From Pseudomonadota bacterium (lineage in GTDB: Bacteria; Pseudomonadota; Alphaproteobacteria; Caulobacterales; Caulobacteraceae), in NCBI GenBank assembly GCA_023433585.1, contig JAEZCL010000138.1, positions 1 to 29,875 on the forward strand: DNA of 29,875 nt. The letters are read 5' to 3'. A program made the position numbers and the translations under genes. Under the pieces are notes generated by a model. That model saw only the letters and a list, made by a program, of their open reading frames with translations, did not search any database and was not told the origin of the DNA. How positions within the stretch are numbered: position 1 is the first letter of the stretch; every line of letters starts with the position of its first letter. Shown here piece by piece: positions 15,499 through 23,543 of the stretch.

Positions 15499-15534
15499 GC
15501 GGATTCATTCCTGCGCGAGTTACGCCGAATCCGC
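15499..15534. promoter_or_regulatory. Inverted repeat with paired GANTC sites upstream of kbl
   Basis: GCGGATTC (15499-15506) and GAATCCGC (15527-15534) form a perfect 8-bp inverted repeat around a 20-nt spacer. Each arm contains a CcrM site (GATTC, GAATC). It lies 16 bp before the kbl start codon, so it could be an operator, a leader hairpin or a methylation-sensitive site. It might also terminate the upstream lipoprotein transcript, but there is no T-run. Confidence 0.35.
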
Positions 15535-15552
15535 GTCCCTGGCCACCCGCCG

Positions 15553-16473
15553 TCAGTCCGCCGCCACGCCGTCCGCCACCGGCCGCACCGGGGTCACGCG
15601 CACCTGGCGGCCGCAGGGCTGAAGCTCCAGGTCCAGAGGAATGTCGGCGCTGTCATCCGGCGCGTGGGCCACGACGCGCGCGACGGTCGGGCACTGGGTT
15701 TCGCCGATGTCCTCGTGCGGCAGGGCGCTGTAGGCCAGGTCGAACCAGGCCCTGGCGCCGGGCGCCAACCTCACCGGCCCGGGCTCGCGGCCGCCGCTGT
15801 AATAGCCGCCGGCCTCCCGCACCACCCGCACGGCCGAAAGCGGACGCCCCTGCCCGTCTCTCAGCTCCAGCCCGGGATGACCCGTCAGGCTGCACGGCGC
15901 GGTCCCTTCATTGGTCAGCGACAGGGTCACGAACCGGCTGCCCGCCGCGCCCTCGCTGGATTCCCGCGCCAGCGACAGCGCCGGTCCCCGGCACGGCGGC
16001 GCGCCGTTCGTGGCGGTCACGCCGGCCGTCTCGTCCGTTTCAACGTCCGTCTCGCCCGGCGCGGGCGGCGGCAGCACCGTGCTGGCCGGCCGCGAGCAGC
16101 GCTCCAGCACCGTCGAACCCACCTCTTCGTTCGGGCCCAGGCGGCTGAGGGTGGCGTGTTCGGTGTCGCCGCGCGCCGCCGTCCACCATTCCAGCCCCGA
16201 TCCCGCATAGCGCGCACCGGAGGCCGAGCGGGCGATCCGCAGCACATAGGTCTGATCCTGGTATTCCACCTCGGCGCTCGAGGAATCCAGATAGCGCACG
16301 TTCAGCGACCGGCCGCTTTCACAGGCGTAGCTGATCCGGGGCGCGGGCGGCGCCTCGGCTGCGGCGGCGTCCTCCACCGGTTCGGGCGGCGCCTCCGCCT
16401 CGCGCGAACAAGCCGAAAGCGTCAGGGCCAGGCAGGAGACGGTGAGAACGGACAGGGTCGTGCGAATGCTCAT
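15553..16473 (-). CDS. Lipoprotein with MliC-like lysozyme-inhibitor domain and DUF4232-like domain
   Basis: The ATG at 16473 is chosen because GGAGG lies 7 nt upstream and it starts a lipoprotein signal with lipobox LSAC (Cys at about residue 22). An Ala/Pro/Glu-rich linker follows. Residues ~45-115 (YACESGRSLNVRYLD..., SASGARYAGSGLEWWTAARGD) match the membrane-bound inhibitor of C-type lysozyme (MliC) pattern. After a second Pro/Thr-rich linker, residues ~160-300 look like DUF4232: CRGPALSLARESSEGAAGSR, VTLSLTNEGTAPCSLTGHPG and a late Cys. The 306-residue protein probably sits in the outer-membrane inner leaflet and may protect murein from host or rival lysozyme; the role of the second domain is unknown. 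Confidence 0.8.
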   Translation of the reverse strand: MSIRTTLSVLTVSCLALTLSACSREAEAPPEPVEDAAAAEAPPAPRISYACESGRSLNVRYLDSSSAEVEYQDQTYVLRIARSASGARYAGSGLEWWTAARGDTEHATLSRLGPNEEVGSTVLERCSRPASTVLPPPAPGETDVETDETAGVTATNGAPPCRGPALSLARESSEGAAGSRFVTLSLTNEGTAPCSLTGHPGLELRDGQGRPLSAVRVVREAGGYYSGGREPGPVRLAPGARAWFDLAYSALPHEDIGETQCPTVARVVAHAPDDSADIPLDLELQPCGRQVRVTPVRPVADGVAAD

Positions 16474-16535
16474 GTGCGCCTCCGGTTGATGCCGAAGGTT
16501 AACGCCGTTCGCCCGCAAAAGCTCCGCTTATCGCG

Positions 16536-16601
16536 TCAGGCCGCGTCGACCGCCTGGAACCGATCCAGAAAAACGTGCGCCGTCTCGGTCCGGGGCGTCA
16601 T
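16536..16601 (-). CDS. Possible 21-codon mini-gene at the end of the che operon
   Basis: An ATG overlaps the cheE stop as ATGA and opens a 21-residue frame (MTPRTETAHVFLDRFQAVDAA). The spacing style is the same as elsewhere in this operon, but the peptide is too short to identify and the frame could be chance. Confidence 0.2.
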   Translation of the reverse strand: MTPRTETAHVFLDRFQAVDAA

Positions 16602-17071
16602 GGCGCCGTCTCCGCCTTGCGCACCAGGGCGGTCAAACCCTCCAGCATGGCCCGCGCCTCGGGTCCGTCCTGAAAGCCGGTGGTCAGGATCAGGCGCAGC
16701 GCCCGCACATGGACCTCGACGGAAGACCAATCCCGGCGCCCGGCGGCGGACAGCTTCTCGGCCAGTTCGCACAGGCTGTAGATGGTGCGATAGAATGGGC
16801 CTGTCTCGAAGAACCCGGCCGTGCCGACCAGGGCCGAGGCGATGGGATAGATCGAGGCGAAGGCGTCGTCGGACGGTTCGCGGCACAGGGCCTCCAGGTG
16901 CTCGACCCCCTGGATCAGCCCCTCCACCGCGCGGTCCCGATGCGCGTCCAGGGCCGCGTCGGCGGCGGCCACGGCCTCGCCGACCTTGCGGCCGCCCGGC
17001 AGGCGGATCTGGTCGGCGATGGCGGGCCTGACCTTGAACAGGCGGGCGGGCTTGTCGGAGCCGGCGGTCAC
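16598..17071 (-). CDS. cheE: Chemotaxis protein CheE
   Basis: This 157-residue cytoplasmic protein is assigned mainly by position: it is the last large gene of a che operon arranged as in Caulobacter, where cheE occupies this place. The start is GTG at 17071, overlapping the stop of the receiver gene by 4 nt (GTGA). The sequence is mostly alpha-helical: RLPGGRKVGEAVAAADAALD, then a long run around AFASIYPIASALVGTAGFFE and LILTTGFQDGPEARAML. No enzymatic motif or membrane segment is seen. The molecular role of CheE is poorly known; in Caulobacter it belongs to the accessory chemotaxis proteins. The name is an inference from synteny. Confidence 0.65.
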   Translation of the reverse strand: MTAGSDKPARLFKVRPAIADQIRLPGGRKVGEAVAAADAALDAHRDRAVEGLIQGVEHLEALCREPSDDAFASIYPIASALVGTAGFFETGPFYRTIYSLCELAEKLSAAGRRDWSSVEVHVRALRLILTTGFQDGPEARAMLEGLTALVRKAETAP

Positions 17072-17667
17072 AGGGCCACCCTTTGCGGCTTCATCAGCAT
17101 GTCGATGTCGGACTGGTCCATGTTGGCTTCCACCGCCGCGCCCACATGGGCCGACAGGTCGCCGGCGCGCCGCCCGGCCATGCCCAGGGGCGGCCCGTAG
17201 TTGCGCACCCGGCGGTCGGGGCCGACATAGGTGTCGCACTCCACCCACTCGCGCTCGTCCCGGGTCAGCCACAGGATTCGCTGCAGCAGAATCATGGGCG
17301 TCAGCGGCTTGGCGACGATGAAGCTGGCGCCGCAATTCCGGCTCTGGGCCACGAACCCTTCCGAGGCGTGGCCGGTCAGGATGATGACCGGCGTGTAGGC
17401 GCTGGTCTGTGGCCCCTCGCGCCGCAGCCAGCGCACCAGGTCGCAGCTGTCGGCGGCCGAGGCGCATTCGACCAGGATCAGGTCGACGGAGCGGCGCTTG
17501 ATGACCGCGCGCGCATCCTCGGGCGAGGCGCATTTGATCTGCTCCTTCAGGCCGAAGCCCTGGACGATGGAGCTGAGGATGTCGAGGCCCTGCGGATTGT
17601 CGTTGATCAGGAGCGCGGCGGTGCGCTCCAGGTTGATCCGCATTTCAGGGGAGATGGCGCGGCTCAT
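17068..17667 (-). CDS. CheY-like receiver protein without phospho-acceptor Asp, Arg-rich C-terminal extension (CheYIII position)
   Basis: A 199-residue protein whose residues ~15-135 follow the receiver fold: LLINDNPQ, DLILVECAS, VIILTGHAS and FIVAKP (Lys120). The usual phospho-Asp is Glu67, and one of the acidic pair is Asn22. Phosphorylation is therefore unlikely, and Glu may mimic the active state. After the receiver come DTYVGPDRRVRN (145-156) and GRRAGDL (165-171). Caulobacter has a third CheY-like gene at this place, and the Cle group of CheY-like proteins there binds c-di-GMP through Arg-rich stretches. That comparison is suggestive, not proven. It lies 4 nt after cheU and overlaps cheE by 4 nt. 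Confidence 0.75.
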   Translation of the reverse strand: MSRAISPEMRINLERTAALLINDNPQGLDILSSIVQGFGLKEQIKCASPEDARAVIKRRSVDLILVECASAADSCDLVRWLRREGPQTSAYTPVIILTGHASEGFVAQSRNCGASFIVAKPLTPMILLQRILWLTRDEREWVECDTYVGPDRRVRNYGPPLGMAGRRAGDLSAHVGAAVEANMDQSDIDMLMKPQRVAL

Positions 17668-17671
17668 GGGA

Positions 17672-18007
17672 TCAGTCGAACAGGATCAGGTCGCCCGAAG
17701 GCGGAGGATGGAAGCTCGAAGGGGCGGCCTCCCCGGACAGGGCGGCGCCCATGCGCTCCACCAGGCCCCCCAGCGGCGCGGCGATCACGGCCTCCCGGGG
17801 CGGGTCTCCCTCGGCGACCCGGGCGGTCATGGCCGCCAGGGCGTCCAGGTGCTGGACCAGCAGATCCAGGCCCTGGGCTCGGACCACGGCGTCCGGCATA
17901 TCCGCTGACGTCGCCGCCGACAGCAGAGGCGCCAGCGCCTCGGCCATGGCGCGGCCGCGCGCCAGTTCGTCGGCGAGAGCGGCCAGGAAACGGGCGTCCG
18001 CGCTCAT
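17672..18007 (-). CDS. cheU: Chemotaxis accessory protein CheU
   Basis: This small, Ala-rich, helical protein of 111 residues has no known catalytic motif, signal or membrane span. It ends in a Pro-rich stretch closing with SGDLILFD, similar in style to the acidic-hydrophobic tail of the upstream CheD (SGELELF), so the two tails may be docking tags. Position between cheD and the third cheY-like gene equals cheU of Caulobacter, which is the basis of the name. Its ATG overlaps the cheD stop by one base. Confidence 0.65.
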   Translation of the reverse strand: MSADARFLAALADELARGRAMAEALAPLLSAATSADMPDAVVRAQGLDLLVQHLDALAAMTARVAEGDPPREAVIAAPLGGLVERMGAALSGEAAPSSFHPPPSGDLILFD

Positions 18008-18552
18008 CAGAACAGCTCCAGTTCGCCGGACGTCTCGACGGGCGCGGGAGCCGGACGCTCCACCGGACGGTCGCTGACGGACTTCTGCAGGGCGCGTCCG
18101 GTGACCGGCCAGAACTGCACCCGCCGGGCGCCGTGGCCGCGCAGGCTGGAGGCGATGACCGGAATCCCTTCATCGGCCAGGAATTTCTCGGCGAAACGGG
18201 CATTGGCGAGCCCGACGTCGGCCAGGCCGTCGAACATGCGTCCGCCGCCGAACAGCTTGGCCTCCAGCCGATCACGGCGTCCCCCGACGGACAGCACGCC
18301 GTTTATCAGGATCTCCATGGCGTAGGCGCCGTAGCGACGGCCCTCGTCGGCGCCGTCCGCGCGTCCCGACGGCAGCAGGAAATGGTTCATGCCGCCGATC
18401 CCGGCGACCGGATCGCGCAGGCACATGGCCACGCATGAGCCCAGGATGGTGGTCAGCATGACCTGGGGGTCGCTCGAGATCAGATGCTCGCCCTGGCCGA
18501 CGTGCAGACGCACCGAGGCCGGACGATCCATGAAGGCCGCCGCGCCCGTCAT
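18007..18552 (-). CDS. cheD: Chemoreceptor glutamine deamidase CheD
   Basis: CheD converts selected Gln residues of methyl-accepting receptors to Glu and assists adaptation. The 181-residue protein shows the catalytic Cys40 in TILGSCVAMCLRDP and His57 in GGMNHFLLP, with the expected short gap between them. The C-terminus carries a Pro/Arg-rich extension ending SGELELF, beyond the usual domain. It overlaps the second cheY by 4 nt upstream and cheU by 1 nt downstream, so it is translated as part of the operon. Its likely client in this locus is McpA. Confidence 0.93.
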   Translation of the reverse strand: MTGAAAFMDRPASVRLHVGQGEHLISSDPQVMLTTILGSCVAMCLRDPVAGIGGMNHFLLPSGRADGADEGRRYGAYAMEILINGVLSVGGRRDRLEAKLFGGGRMFDGLADVGLANARFAEKFLADEGIPVIASSLRGHGARRVQFWPVTGRALQKSVSDRPVERPAPAPVETSGELELF

Positions 18553-18938
18553 GTCAGAGAGCCGAAGACGCCCTCGATCTTCTCCTTCAGCTGACCGGCG
18601 GTGAAGGGCTTCACGAGATAGTTGTTGACGCCGAACTGCACGGCGCGCTGCACCAGTTCGCGGTCGGCGCGCCCGGTCAGCATGATGAAGGCCGCCTTGC
18701 TGGTCGGCGGATGGGCGCGGATCGCGCGCAGCAGGCCCAGTCCGTCCAGGTTGGGCATGTTGAAGTCCGAGATGACCAAGTGCGCGGGCTGGGCGATCAT
18801 GGCGCGCAGGCCCTCCTCGCCGTCGACGGCCTCGCGCAGATTGACCACGCCGATCTGTTGCAGGCTCGCGCGGATCAGGCTGCGCATGGTCAGTTGGTCG
18901 TCCACGATCAGGGTCTGGATGGCGGAAGCGGCGGGCAT
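18549..18938 (-). CDS. cheY: Chemotaxis response regulator CheY (second copy)
   Basis: A single-domain receiver of 129 residues that accepts phosphate from CheA and tunes the flagellar motor or acts as phosphate sink. The acidic pair Asp13-Asp14 (LIVDDQLTMRSLI), phospho-Asp58 (VISDFNMP), Thr in MLTGRA and Lys110 (YLVKPFT) are all present. The ATG at 18938 lies 1 nt after the cheB stop; an upstream in-frame start would fall inside cheB. Which of the two canonical CheYs binds the motor cannot be read from sequence. Confidence 0.92.
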   Translation of the reverse strand: MPAASAIQTLIVDDQLTMRSLIRASLQQIGVVNLREAVDGEEGLRAMIAQPAHLVISDFNMPNLDGLGLLRAIRAHPPTSKAAFIMLTGRADRELVQRAVQFGVNNYLVKPFTAGQLKEKIEGVFGSLT

Positions 18939-18939
18939 G

Positions 18940-19992
18940 TCACTGAATCTCTGAAATCTGGGGGGCGGCCGGGGAGGCGGCTGAGACAAGGTCGAGAATG
19001 GCGGGACCGATGCGGCTGATCGGCTTCTGGCGCTCCACGGCGCCCAGTTCGTGCGCGGCGCGCGGCATCCCGTAGACGACGCTGGTGGCCTCGTCCTGAC
19101 CCAGGGTGCGGGCGCCGGACTGACGCATGTGCAGCAGCCCTTGCGCGCCGTCGCGGCCCATGCCCGTCAGGATCACGCCCACGGCCTTCTGATCCAGCCG
19201 GGCGACGGATTCGAACAGCACGTCCACCGAGGGCCGATGGCCGCTGACCGTATCACCGGTGCGCAGCCGGCATCGCGGCGACGACCCGCGCGACACCTCC
19301 AGGTGGGCCTCGCCGCCGGGGGCCAGGAAAATCCGGCCAGGCAGCAGCACGTCGCCGTCCTCGGCTTCCTTGACCGAAGCCGCGCACAGCTTGTCCAGCC
19401 GCGCCGCGAAGCTCCGGGTGAAGCTGGCGGGCATATGCTGGGTGATGACCGTGGGCGGGCAGTTGGCCGGGAAGGCGGACAGGATCGTAATCAGGGCCTC
19501 GACCCCGCCGGTGGAGGCGCCGATGGCCACCACATGATCGGGCCGGGCGCGCCAGGCGGCGTCCACGGACGGCCCCCTCGCCTCGCCCGCCGGGCGCACG
19601 CGCGCGGCGGCGGCGGCTTTCACCTTCTGGGGCAGGTCGGCGAAGGCCTCCAGCGCGGTGACGCCGCCGCTGGGTTTGCCCACCGCGTCCACGGCGCCCA
19701 GCTCCAGCGCCGCCAGGGTCACGTCCGCCCCGGCCTGGGTCAGGGTCGAGACCATCACCACCGGCATCGGCCGCAGGCGCATGATCTTTTCCAGGAACTC
19801 CAGCCCGTTCATGTTGGGCATCTCGACGTCCAGGGTGATGACGTCGGGGTTCAGGCGCTTGATGGCCTCGCGCGCCTCCAGCGGGTCGCCCGCCGTGCCC
19901 AGCACCTCGATCTCCGGATCGCGCTTCAGGGCGGCCGAGATCAGGCCGCGCATGGTCGGGGAATCGTCCACCACCAGAACCGTCACCGTCAT
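18940..19992 (-). CDS. cheB: Chemotaxis methylesterase/response regulator CheB
   Basis: CheB removes methyl esters from receptor glutamates (and deamidates glutamines) when phosphorylated by CheA, giving adaptation. The 350-residue protein has a receiver domain with Asp9/Asp10 and phospho-Asp55 (VITLDVEMPNMNG). An Ala-rich linker at about 120-150 leads to the esterase domain with the triad Ser160 (IGASTGG), His186 (ITQHMP) and Asp281 (GMGRDGAQG). It overlaps cheR by 4 nt. All catalytic residues are intact. Confidence 0.96.
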   Translation of the reverse strand: MTVTVLVVDDSPTMRGLISAALKRDPEIEVLGTAGDPLEAREAIKRLNPDVITLDVEMPNMNGLEFLEKIMRLRPMPVVMVSTLTQAGADVTLAALELGAVDAVGKPSGGVTALEAFADLPQKVKAAAAARVRPAGEARGPSVDAAWRARPDHVVAIGASTGGVEALITILSAFPANCPPTVITQHMPASFTRSFAARLDKLCAASVKEAEDGDVLLPGRIFLAPGGEAHLEVSRGSSPRCRLRTGDTVSGHRPSVDVLFESVARLDQKAVGVILTGMGRDGAQGLLHMRQSGARTLGQDEATSVVYGMPRAAHELGAVERQKPISRIGPAILDLVSAASPAAPQISEIQ

Positions 19993-20873
19993 GGCGCGGC
20001 CTCATAGGTGGTCAGGCCGCTTGTGCGCAGGCGTTCGGCGGCGGGGCCGGTCACGCGCTCTGAATGGCCGATGTAGAGGGTGGCGCCGGGGTTCATCAGC
20101 GGCAGGAAGCGGCTCCAGACCGTCTCCTGAGTCTGGTCGTCGAAATAGATCACCACATTGCGGCAGAAGATCACGTCGAACCGGCCCTTCATGGGCCAGT
20201 CGCCGATCAGGTTCAGCTCATTGAAAGTGACCAGCCGACGCAGCTCCGGCGCGGCGGCGAACAGCATCCGGTCGCCGCCGGTCTCGCGCTTGAACCAGCG
20301 TGTGCGCTGGACATCCGGCACAGGCTCCAGCGCCTCGGCGGAATAGAGCCCCCGGCGGCCCTCGGCCACCATATTCGGATCGATGTCGGTGGCCAGGATG
20401 CGCACGTCCAGATCGGCCGCCTCGGGCAGCACCGACAGCACCGTCAGGGCCATCGAATAGGGCTCCTGCCCGTTCGAGCAGGCGGCGGACCACAGCCGCA
20501 CCCGCCCGCCCTGCCGCGCCCGTTCGGCCAGGCCCGGCATGATCTTGTCACGCAGGTGATCGAAGTGGTGCGGTTCACGGTAGAAACGGGTGACGTTGGT
20601 GGTCAGGGCCGCGAACATGGCCTGGCGCTCGTCCAGCCCCTCGGTCCCGTCGATCAGGGCGCAATAGTCGCGGAAGCTGCGCAGACCCAGGGCCCGCAGC
20701 CGCTTGGCCAGCCGCGAATAGACCAGGGCCGCCTTGGCCTCGGTCAGGGCGATGCCGGCATGGGCGTGCAGCACCTGGGCGATGTGGCGGAAATCCTCGG
20801 CAGTGAAGACGAATTCGCCCTGCACCAGAGAGCCTGCCTTCGCCGGGCGCGCCCTGTCGGCGGTCTGGCTCAT
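19989..20873 (-). CDS. cheR: Chemoreceptor methyltransferase CheR
   Basis: CheR methylates glutamate side chains of chemoreceptors with S-adenosylmethionine, opposing CheB. The 294-residue protein has the helical N-terminal domain (FRHIAQVLHAHAGIAL...) followed by the SAM fold: TTNVTRFYREPHHF, the glycine/NGQEPYS motif in WSAACSNGQEPYSMA, the acidic residue in ILATDIDPNMV, and FDVIFCRNVVIYF. It overlaps cheW upstream and cheB downstream by 4 nt each. The receptor McpA ends in GWEEF, the sort of tail that the CheR beta-subdomain binds. Confidence 0.96.
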   Translation of the reverse strand: MSQTADRARPAKAGSLVQGEFVFTAEDFRHIAQVLHAHAGIALTEAKAALVYSRLAKRLRALGLRSFRDYCALIDGTEGLDERQAMFAALTTNVTRFYREPHHFDHLRDKIMPGLAERARQGGRVRLWSAACSNGQEPYSMALTVLSVLPEAADLDVRILATDIDPNMVAEGRRGLYSAEALEPVPDVQRTRWFKRETGGDRMLFAAAPELRRLVTFNELNLIGDWPMKGRFDVIFCRNVVIYFDDQTQETVWSRFLPLMNPGATLYIGHSERVTGPAAERLRTSGLTTYEAAP

Positions 20874-21337
20874 GCCGCTTCGGCCTCCGGCTCGGCCGGC
20901 AGGATGCGGTCCAGGGCGATCAGGCTTATCATGCGGCCGTCGATGGCGAAGATGCCCTTGACGAACGCCTTGACCTCATCGGCCGCCACGTCGGGCGTGG
21001 CCTGGACCTGATCGTCAGTCAGCTGGAGGATGTCGGACACCGCGTCGACCAGAAGGCCGACCATGCGCCCGTCGATCTGCACCACCATGATGACATGGCG
21101 GGCGCTGGGCTCGGTGTCGCCCAGGCCGAAGCGGCCGGACAGGTCGATGATCGGCAGCACCGCGCCGCGCAGGTTGATGACGCCCTTCATGTAGTCTGGC
21201 GTGCGCGGCAGCGGCGTGGCGGGGGTCCAGCCCCGGATCTCGCGCACGGCCATGATGTCCACGCAGAATTCCTGCTCGCCGATGCGGAAGGCGATCAGTT
21301 CGCGCCGGGCGCCGGGCTGGATGTTGGCTTCGGTCAT
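20870..21337 (-). CDS. cheW: Chemotaxis coupling protein CheW
   Basis: CheW links the receptor array to the kinase CheA. The single CheW domain of 155 residues begins with ELIAFRIGEQEFCVDIMAVREI and contains the family core PDYMKGVINLRGAVLPIIDLSGRFG, including the NLRG/R-G-x-x-L-P-I-I-D signature. A short Glu/Ala-rich tail ends it. It starts 3 nt after the cheA stop and overlaps cheR by 4 nt. Confidence 0.96.
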   Translation of the reverse strand: MTEANIQPGARRELIAFRIGEQEFCVDIMAVREIRGWTPATPLPRTPDYMKGVINLRGAVLPIIDLSGRFGLGDTEPSARHVIMVVQIDGRMVGLLVDAVSDILQLTDDQVQATPDVAADEVKAFVKGIFAIDGRMISLIALDRILPAEPEAEAA

Positions 21338-21340
21338 GGG

Positions 21341-23530
21341 TCAGCTCGCCAGCTTGAGGTCGGGGGTGCGCGCCGTGGCGCGAGAGTCGGGGCGGCGTGT
21401 ATTGGAGACGAGGGCGTCGACATCGAGGATCAGGGCCACGCGGCCGTCGCCCAGGATGGTGGCGGCGGCCACGCCGTCGATGGCCTGGTAGTTGGTCTCG
21501 AGGCTCTTGATGACCACCTGGCGCTGGCCCTGGATGGCGTCCACCAGCAGGGCCGCCTTGGCGCCGCCCTCGGCCTCCACGATCACGGCCACACCGCTCG
21601 AGGCGGGCTCGGGCCCCGTGCCGAAACCCAGGGTCGCGGCCACGTCCACCAGCGGCACGAATTCCTCGCGGAACCGGATCACCGGCGTATGGCCGCCGAC
21701 CCGGTGGATGTCCTCGGCGCGCGGCGTCAGGCTTTCGACGATGGCGGCCAGGGGCGCGACCAGGGTCTGTTCGGTGCTGGACACCACCATGCCGTCCAGC
21801 ACCGCCAGGGTCAGCGGCAGGCTCATGGTGAAGGTCGAGCCCTCGCCCGGCCGGCTGGCGATGGAGATGCGCCCGCCCAGCGACTGGATCGAGCGCTTGA
21901 CCACGTCCATGCCCACGCCCCGGCCCGAAACGTCCGAAACGGTCTCGGCGGTCGAGAAGCCGGGCATGAAGATCAGATTGTCGATCTGTTCGTCGCTCAG
22001 CTGGGCGTCCGGCTCGACCAGGCCCTTTTCGACCGCGATGCCGAACACGCGCTCGCGGTGGATCCCCGCGCCGTCGTCGGAAATTTCGATGACGATGCGG
22101 CCCGAGCGGTGCAGGGCGGCCAGGCGCACCTGGCCCTCGGCGGGCTTTCCGGCGGCGACACGTTTTTCCGGGCTTTCCAGTCCATGGTCGATGGCGTTGC
22201 GCAGCATGTGGGTGATGGGTTCGGCCAGGCGCTCGACCACGGTCTTGTCCACCTCGGTGGCCTCGCCCTCGGTCACCAGCCGCACCTGCTTGCCGGTCAT
22301 CTGGGCGACCTCGCGCACCAGGCGCGGCATGCGCTGGAACACCGACTTCACCGGCTGGGCGCGGATGGCCATGACGCTGTCCTGGATCTCGCGCGTCAGC
22401 AGCTCCAGATCCTCCAGCCCCTGCCCCACGCCGGTGGCGCGGATCATGGCGGTCTCGCTCACCCGCTGGGCCAGCACGGCCTGCTGGATCACCAGTTCGC
22501 CCACCAGGTTGATGAGCCGATCCACCCGGTCCAGGTCGACGCGGATGGTCACGGGGGTCTGCGTAGCGGGCTGGGCGGGTGCATTGGCGGGCGCGGACGG
22601 CGGCGCCTTCATCTCGGCGACCGGGGCCGGCGCCGGTTCGGGCGCGGGCGTGGCGGGTTCGGGCTCGGGCTGCACCGGCGCCTGAGCGGCGGCCAGCAGG
22701 GCGGCGATGTCCAGATCGGGTTCGGGCGCCGCCTCTGACACGGCGAACACGGCGTCCGCCTCGTCGCGCAGAATGGCCAGGTCACAGTCGCCGTCGACGA
22801 ACTCGAACACCTCGCGGATCGCCGCCTCGTCCACCGCGCCGGAAAGGCGGATGGTCCAGCTGAGGCAGCCCTCCTCCGGCTCCAGGGCGTCCAGCGCCGG
22901 CACGCCGCTGTCGTCCATCTCCACCGCGCAGTCGCCCAGCCGGGCCAGTTCGCGCAGGATCAGGCCCGCGTCATTGGCCTTGGCGTAGAGCGCCGCGTTG
23001 GGGCGGAACACGATGCGCCAGTCCCCGCCTGGCGCCGCGACGGGCGCCAGGTCCATCGGGTCGAACTGCACCGGCCGGAAACCGAACTCGTCCTCATCCG
23101 CCTCGGCCTCGGGCGCGACGGCGGCCGGCGCCGCCTCGCCATGCGTCAGGGTCTCCAGCTCGGCGACCAGGCCCGCCGAGCGCGCCTCGTCAACCGGCGC
23201 GCCCGCGCCGCGCGCGGCGGCCACATGGTCGTTCAGCACGTCCGAGGCGCGCAGCAGGGTCTTGATCGTGGCGTCGTCGCAGGGCTTGCGGCCCGCGCGC
23301 AGCTCATCCAGCAGGGTCTCGAAGACATGGGCGAAGCGCACCAGCGCATCCATGCCGAACGCCCCGGCGCCGCCCTTGACCGAATGCACGGCCCGGAACA
23401 CGGCGTTGATCGTCTCGTCGTCGCCCTCGCCGTTCTCCAGCGCCAGGAGGCCGCTTTCCAGATCGGCCAGCAACTCCTCGCACTCCTGGAAGAAGGTCGC
23501 CTTGATCGCCTCGAAGGGATCGTCGGTCAT
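21341..23530 (-). CDS. cheA: Chemotaxis histidine kinase CheA
   Basis: This is the central kinase of the receptor array, feeding phosphate to the CheYs and CheB. The ATG at 23530 is chosen because the Hpt helix begins at once (MTDDPFEAIKATFFQECEELL); the longer upstream frame runs into cheY. Of 729 residues, the Hpt domain holds the phospho-His49 (RAVHSVKGGAGAFG). A second region at about 170-300 and a Pro/Ala-rich linker follow. Then come the dimerisation helices (VDLDRVDRLINLVGELVIQ), the ATPase with N box HMLRNAIDHGLE, G boxes DDGAGI and GRGVGMDVV, and GEGSTFTM, and a C-terminal CheW-like domain. It lies 13 nt after cheY. Confidence 0.96.
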   Translation of the reverse strand: MTDDPFEAIKATFFQECEELLADLESGLLALENGEGDDETINAVFRAVHSVKGGAGAFGMDALVRFAHVFETLLDELRAGRKPCDDATIKTLLRASDVLNDHVAAARGAGAPVDEARSAGLVAELETLTHGEAAPAAVAPEAEADEDEFGFRPVQFDPMDLAPVAAPGGDWRIVFRPNAALYAKANDAGLILRELARLGDCAVEMDDSGVPALDALEPEEGCLSWTIRLSGAVDEAAIREVFEFVDGDCDLAILRDEADAVFAVSEAAPEPDLDIAALLAAAQAPVQPEPEPATPAPEPAPAPVAEMKAPPSAPANAPAQPATQTPVTIRVDLDRVDRLINLVGELVIQQAVLAQRVSETAMIRATGVGQGLEDLELLTREIQDSVMAIRAQPVKSVFQRMPRLVREVAQMTGKQVRLVTEGEATEVDKTVVERLAEPITHMLRNAIDHGLESPEKRVAAGKPAEGQVRLAALHRSGRIVIEISDDGAGIHRERVFGIAVEKGLVEPDAQLSDEQIDNLIFMPGFSTAETVSDVSGRGVGMDVVKRSIQSLGGRISIASRPGEGSTFTMSLPLTLAVLDGMVVSSTEQTLVAPLAAIVESLTPRAEDIHRVGGHTPVIRFREEFVPLVDVAATLGFGTGPEPASSGVAVIVEAEGGAKAALLVDAIQGQRQVVIKSLETNYQAIDGVAAATILGDGRVALILDVDALVSNTRRPDSRATARTPDLKLAS

Positions 23531-23543
23531 CACGCGCTCCCGT

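Noticed and set aside
14233..17031. 932-codon plus-strand frame over kbl, the lipoprotein gene and cheE
   Set aside because: Antisense to three well-supported genes, with no recognisable domain.
21095..22738. 547-codon frame antisense to cheA/cheW
   Set aside because: Low-complexity His/Gly/Arg-rich shadow of genuine CheA and CheW coding sequence.
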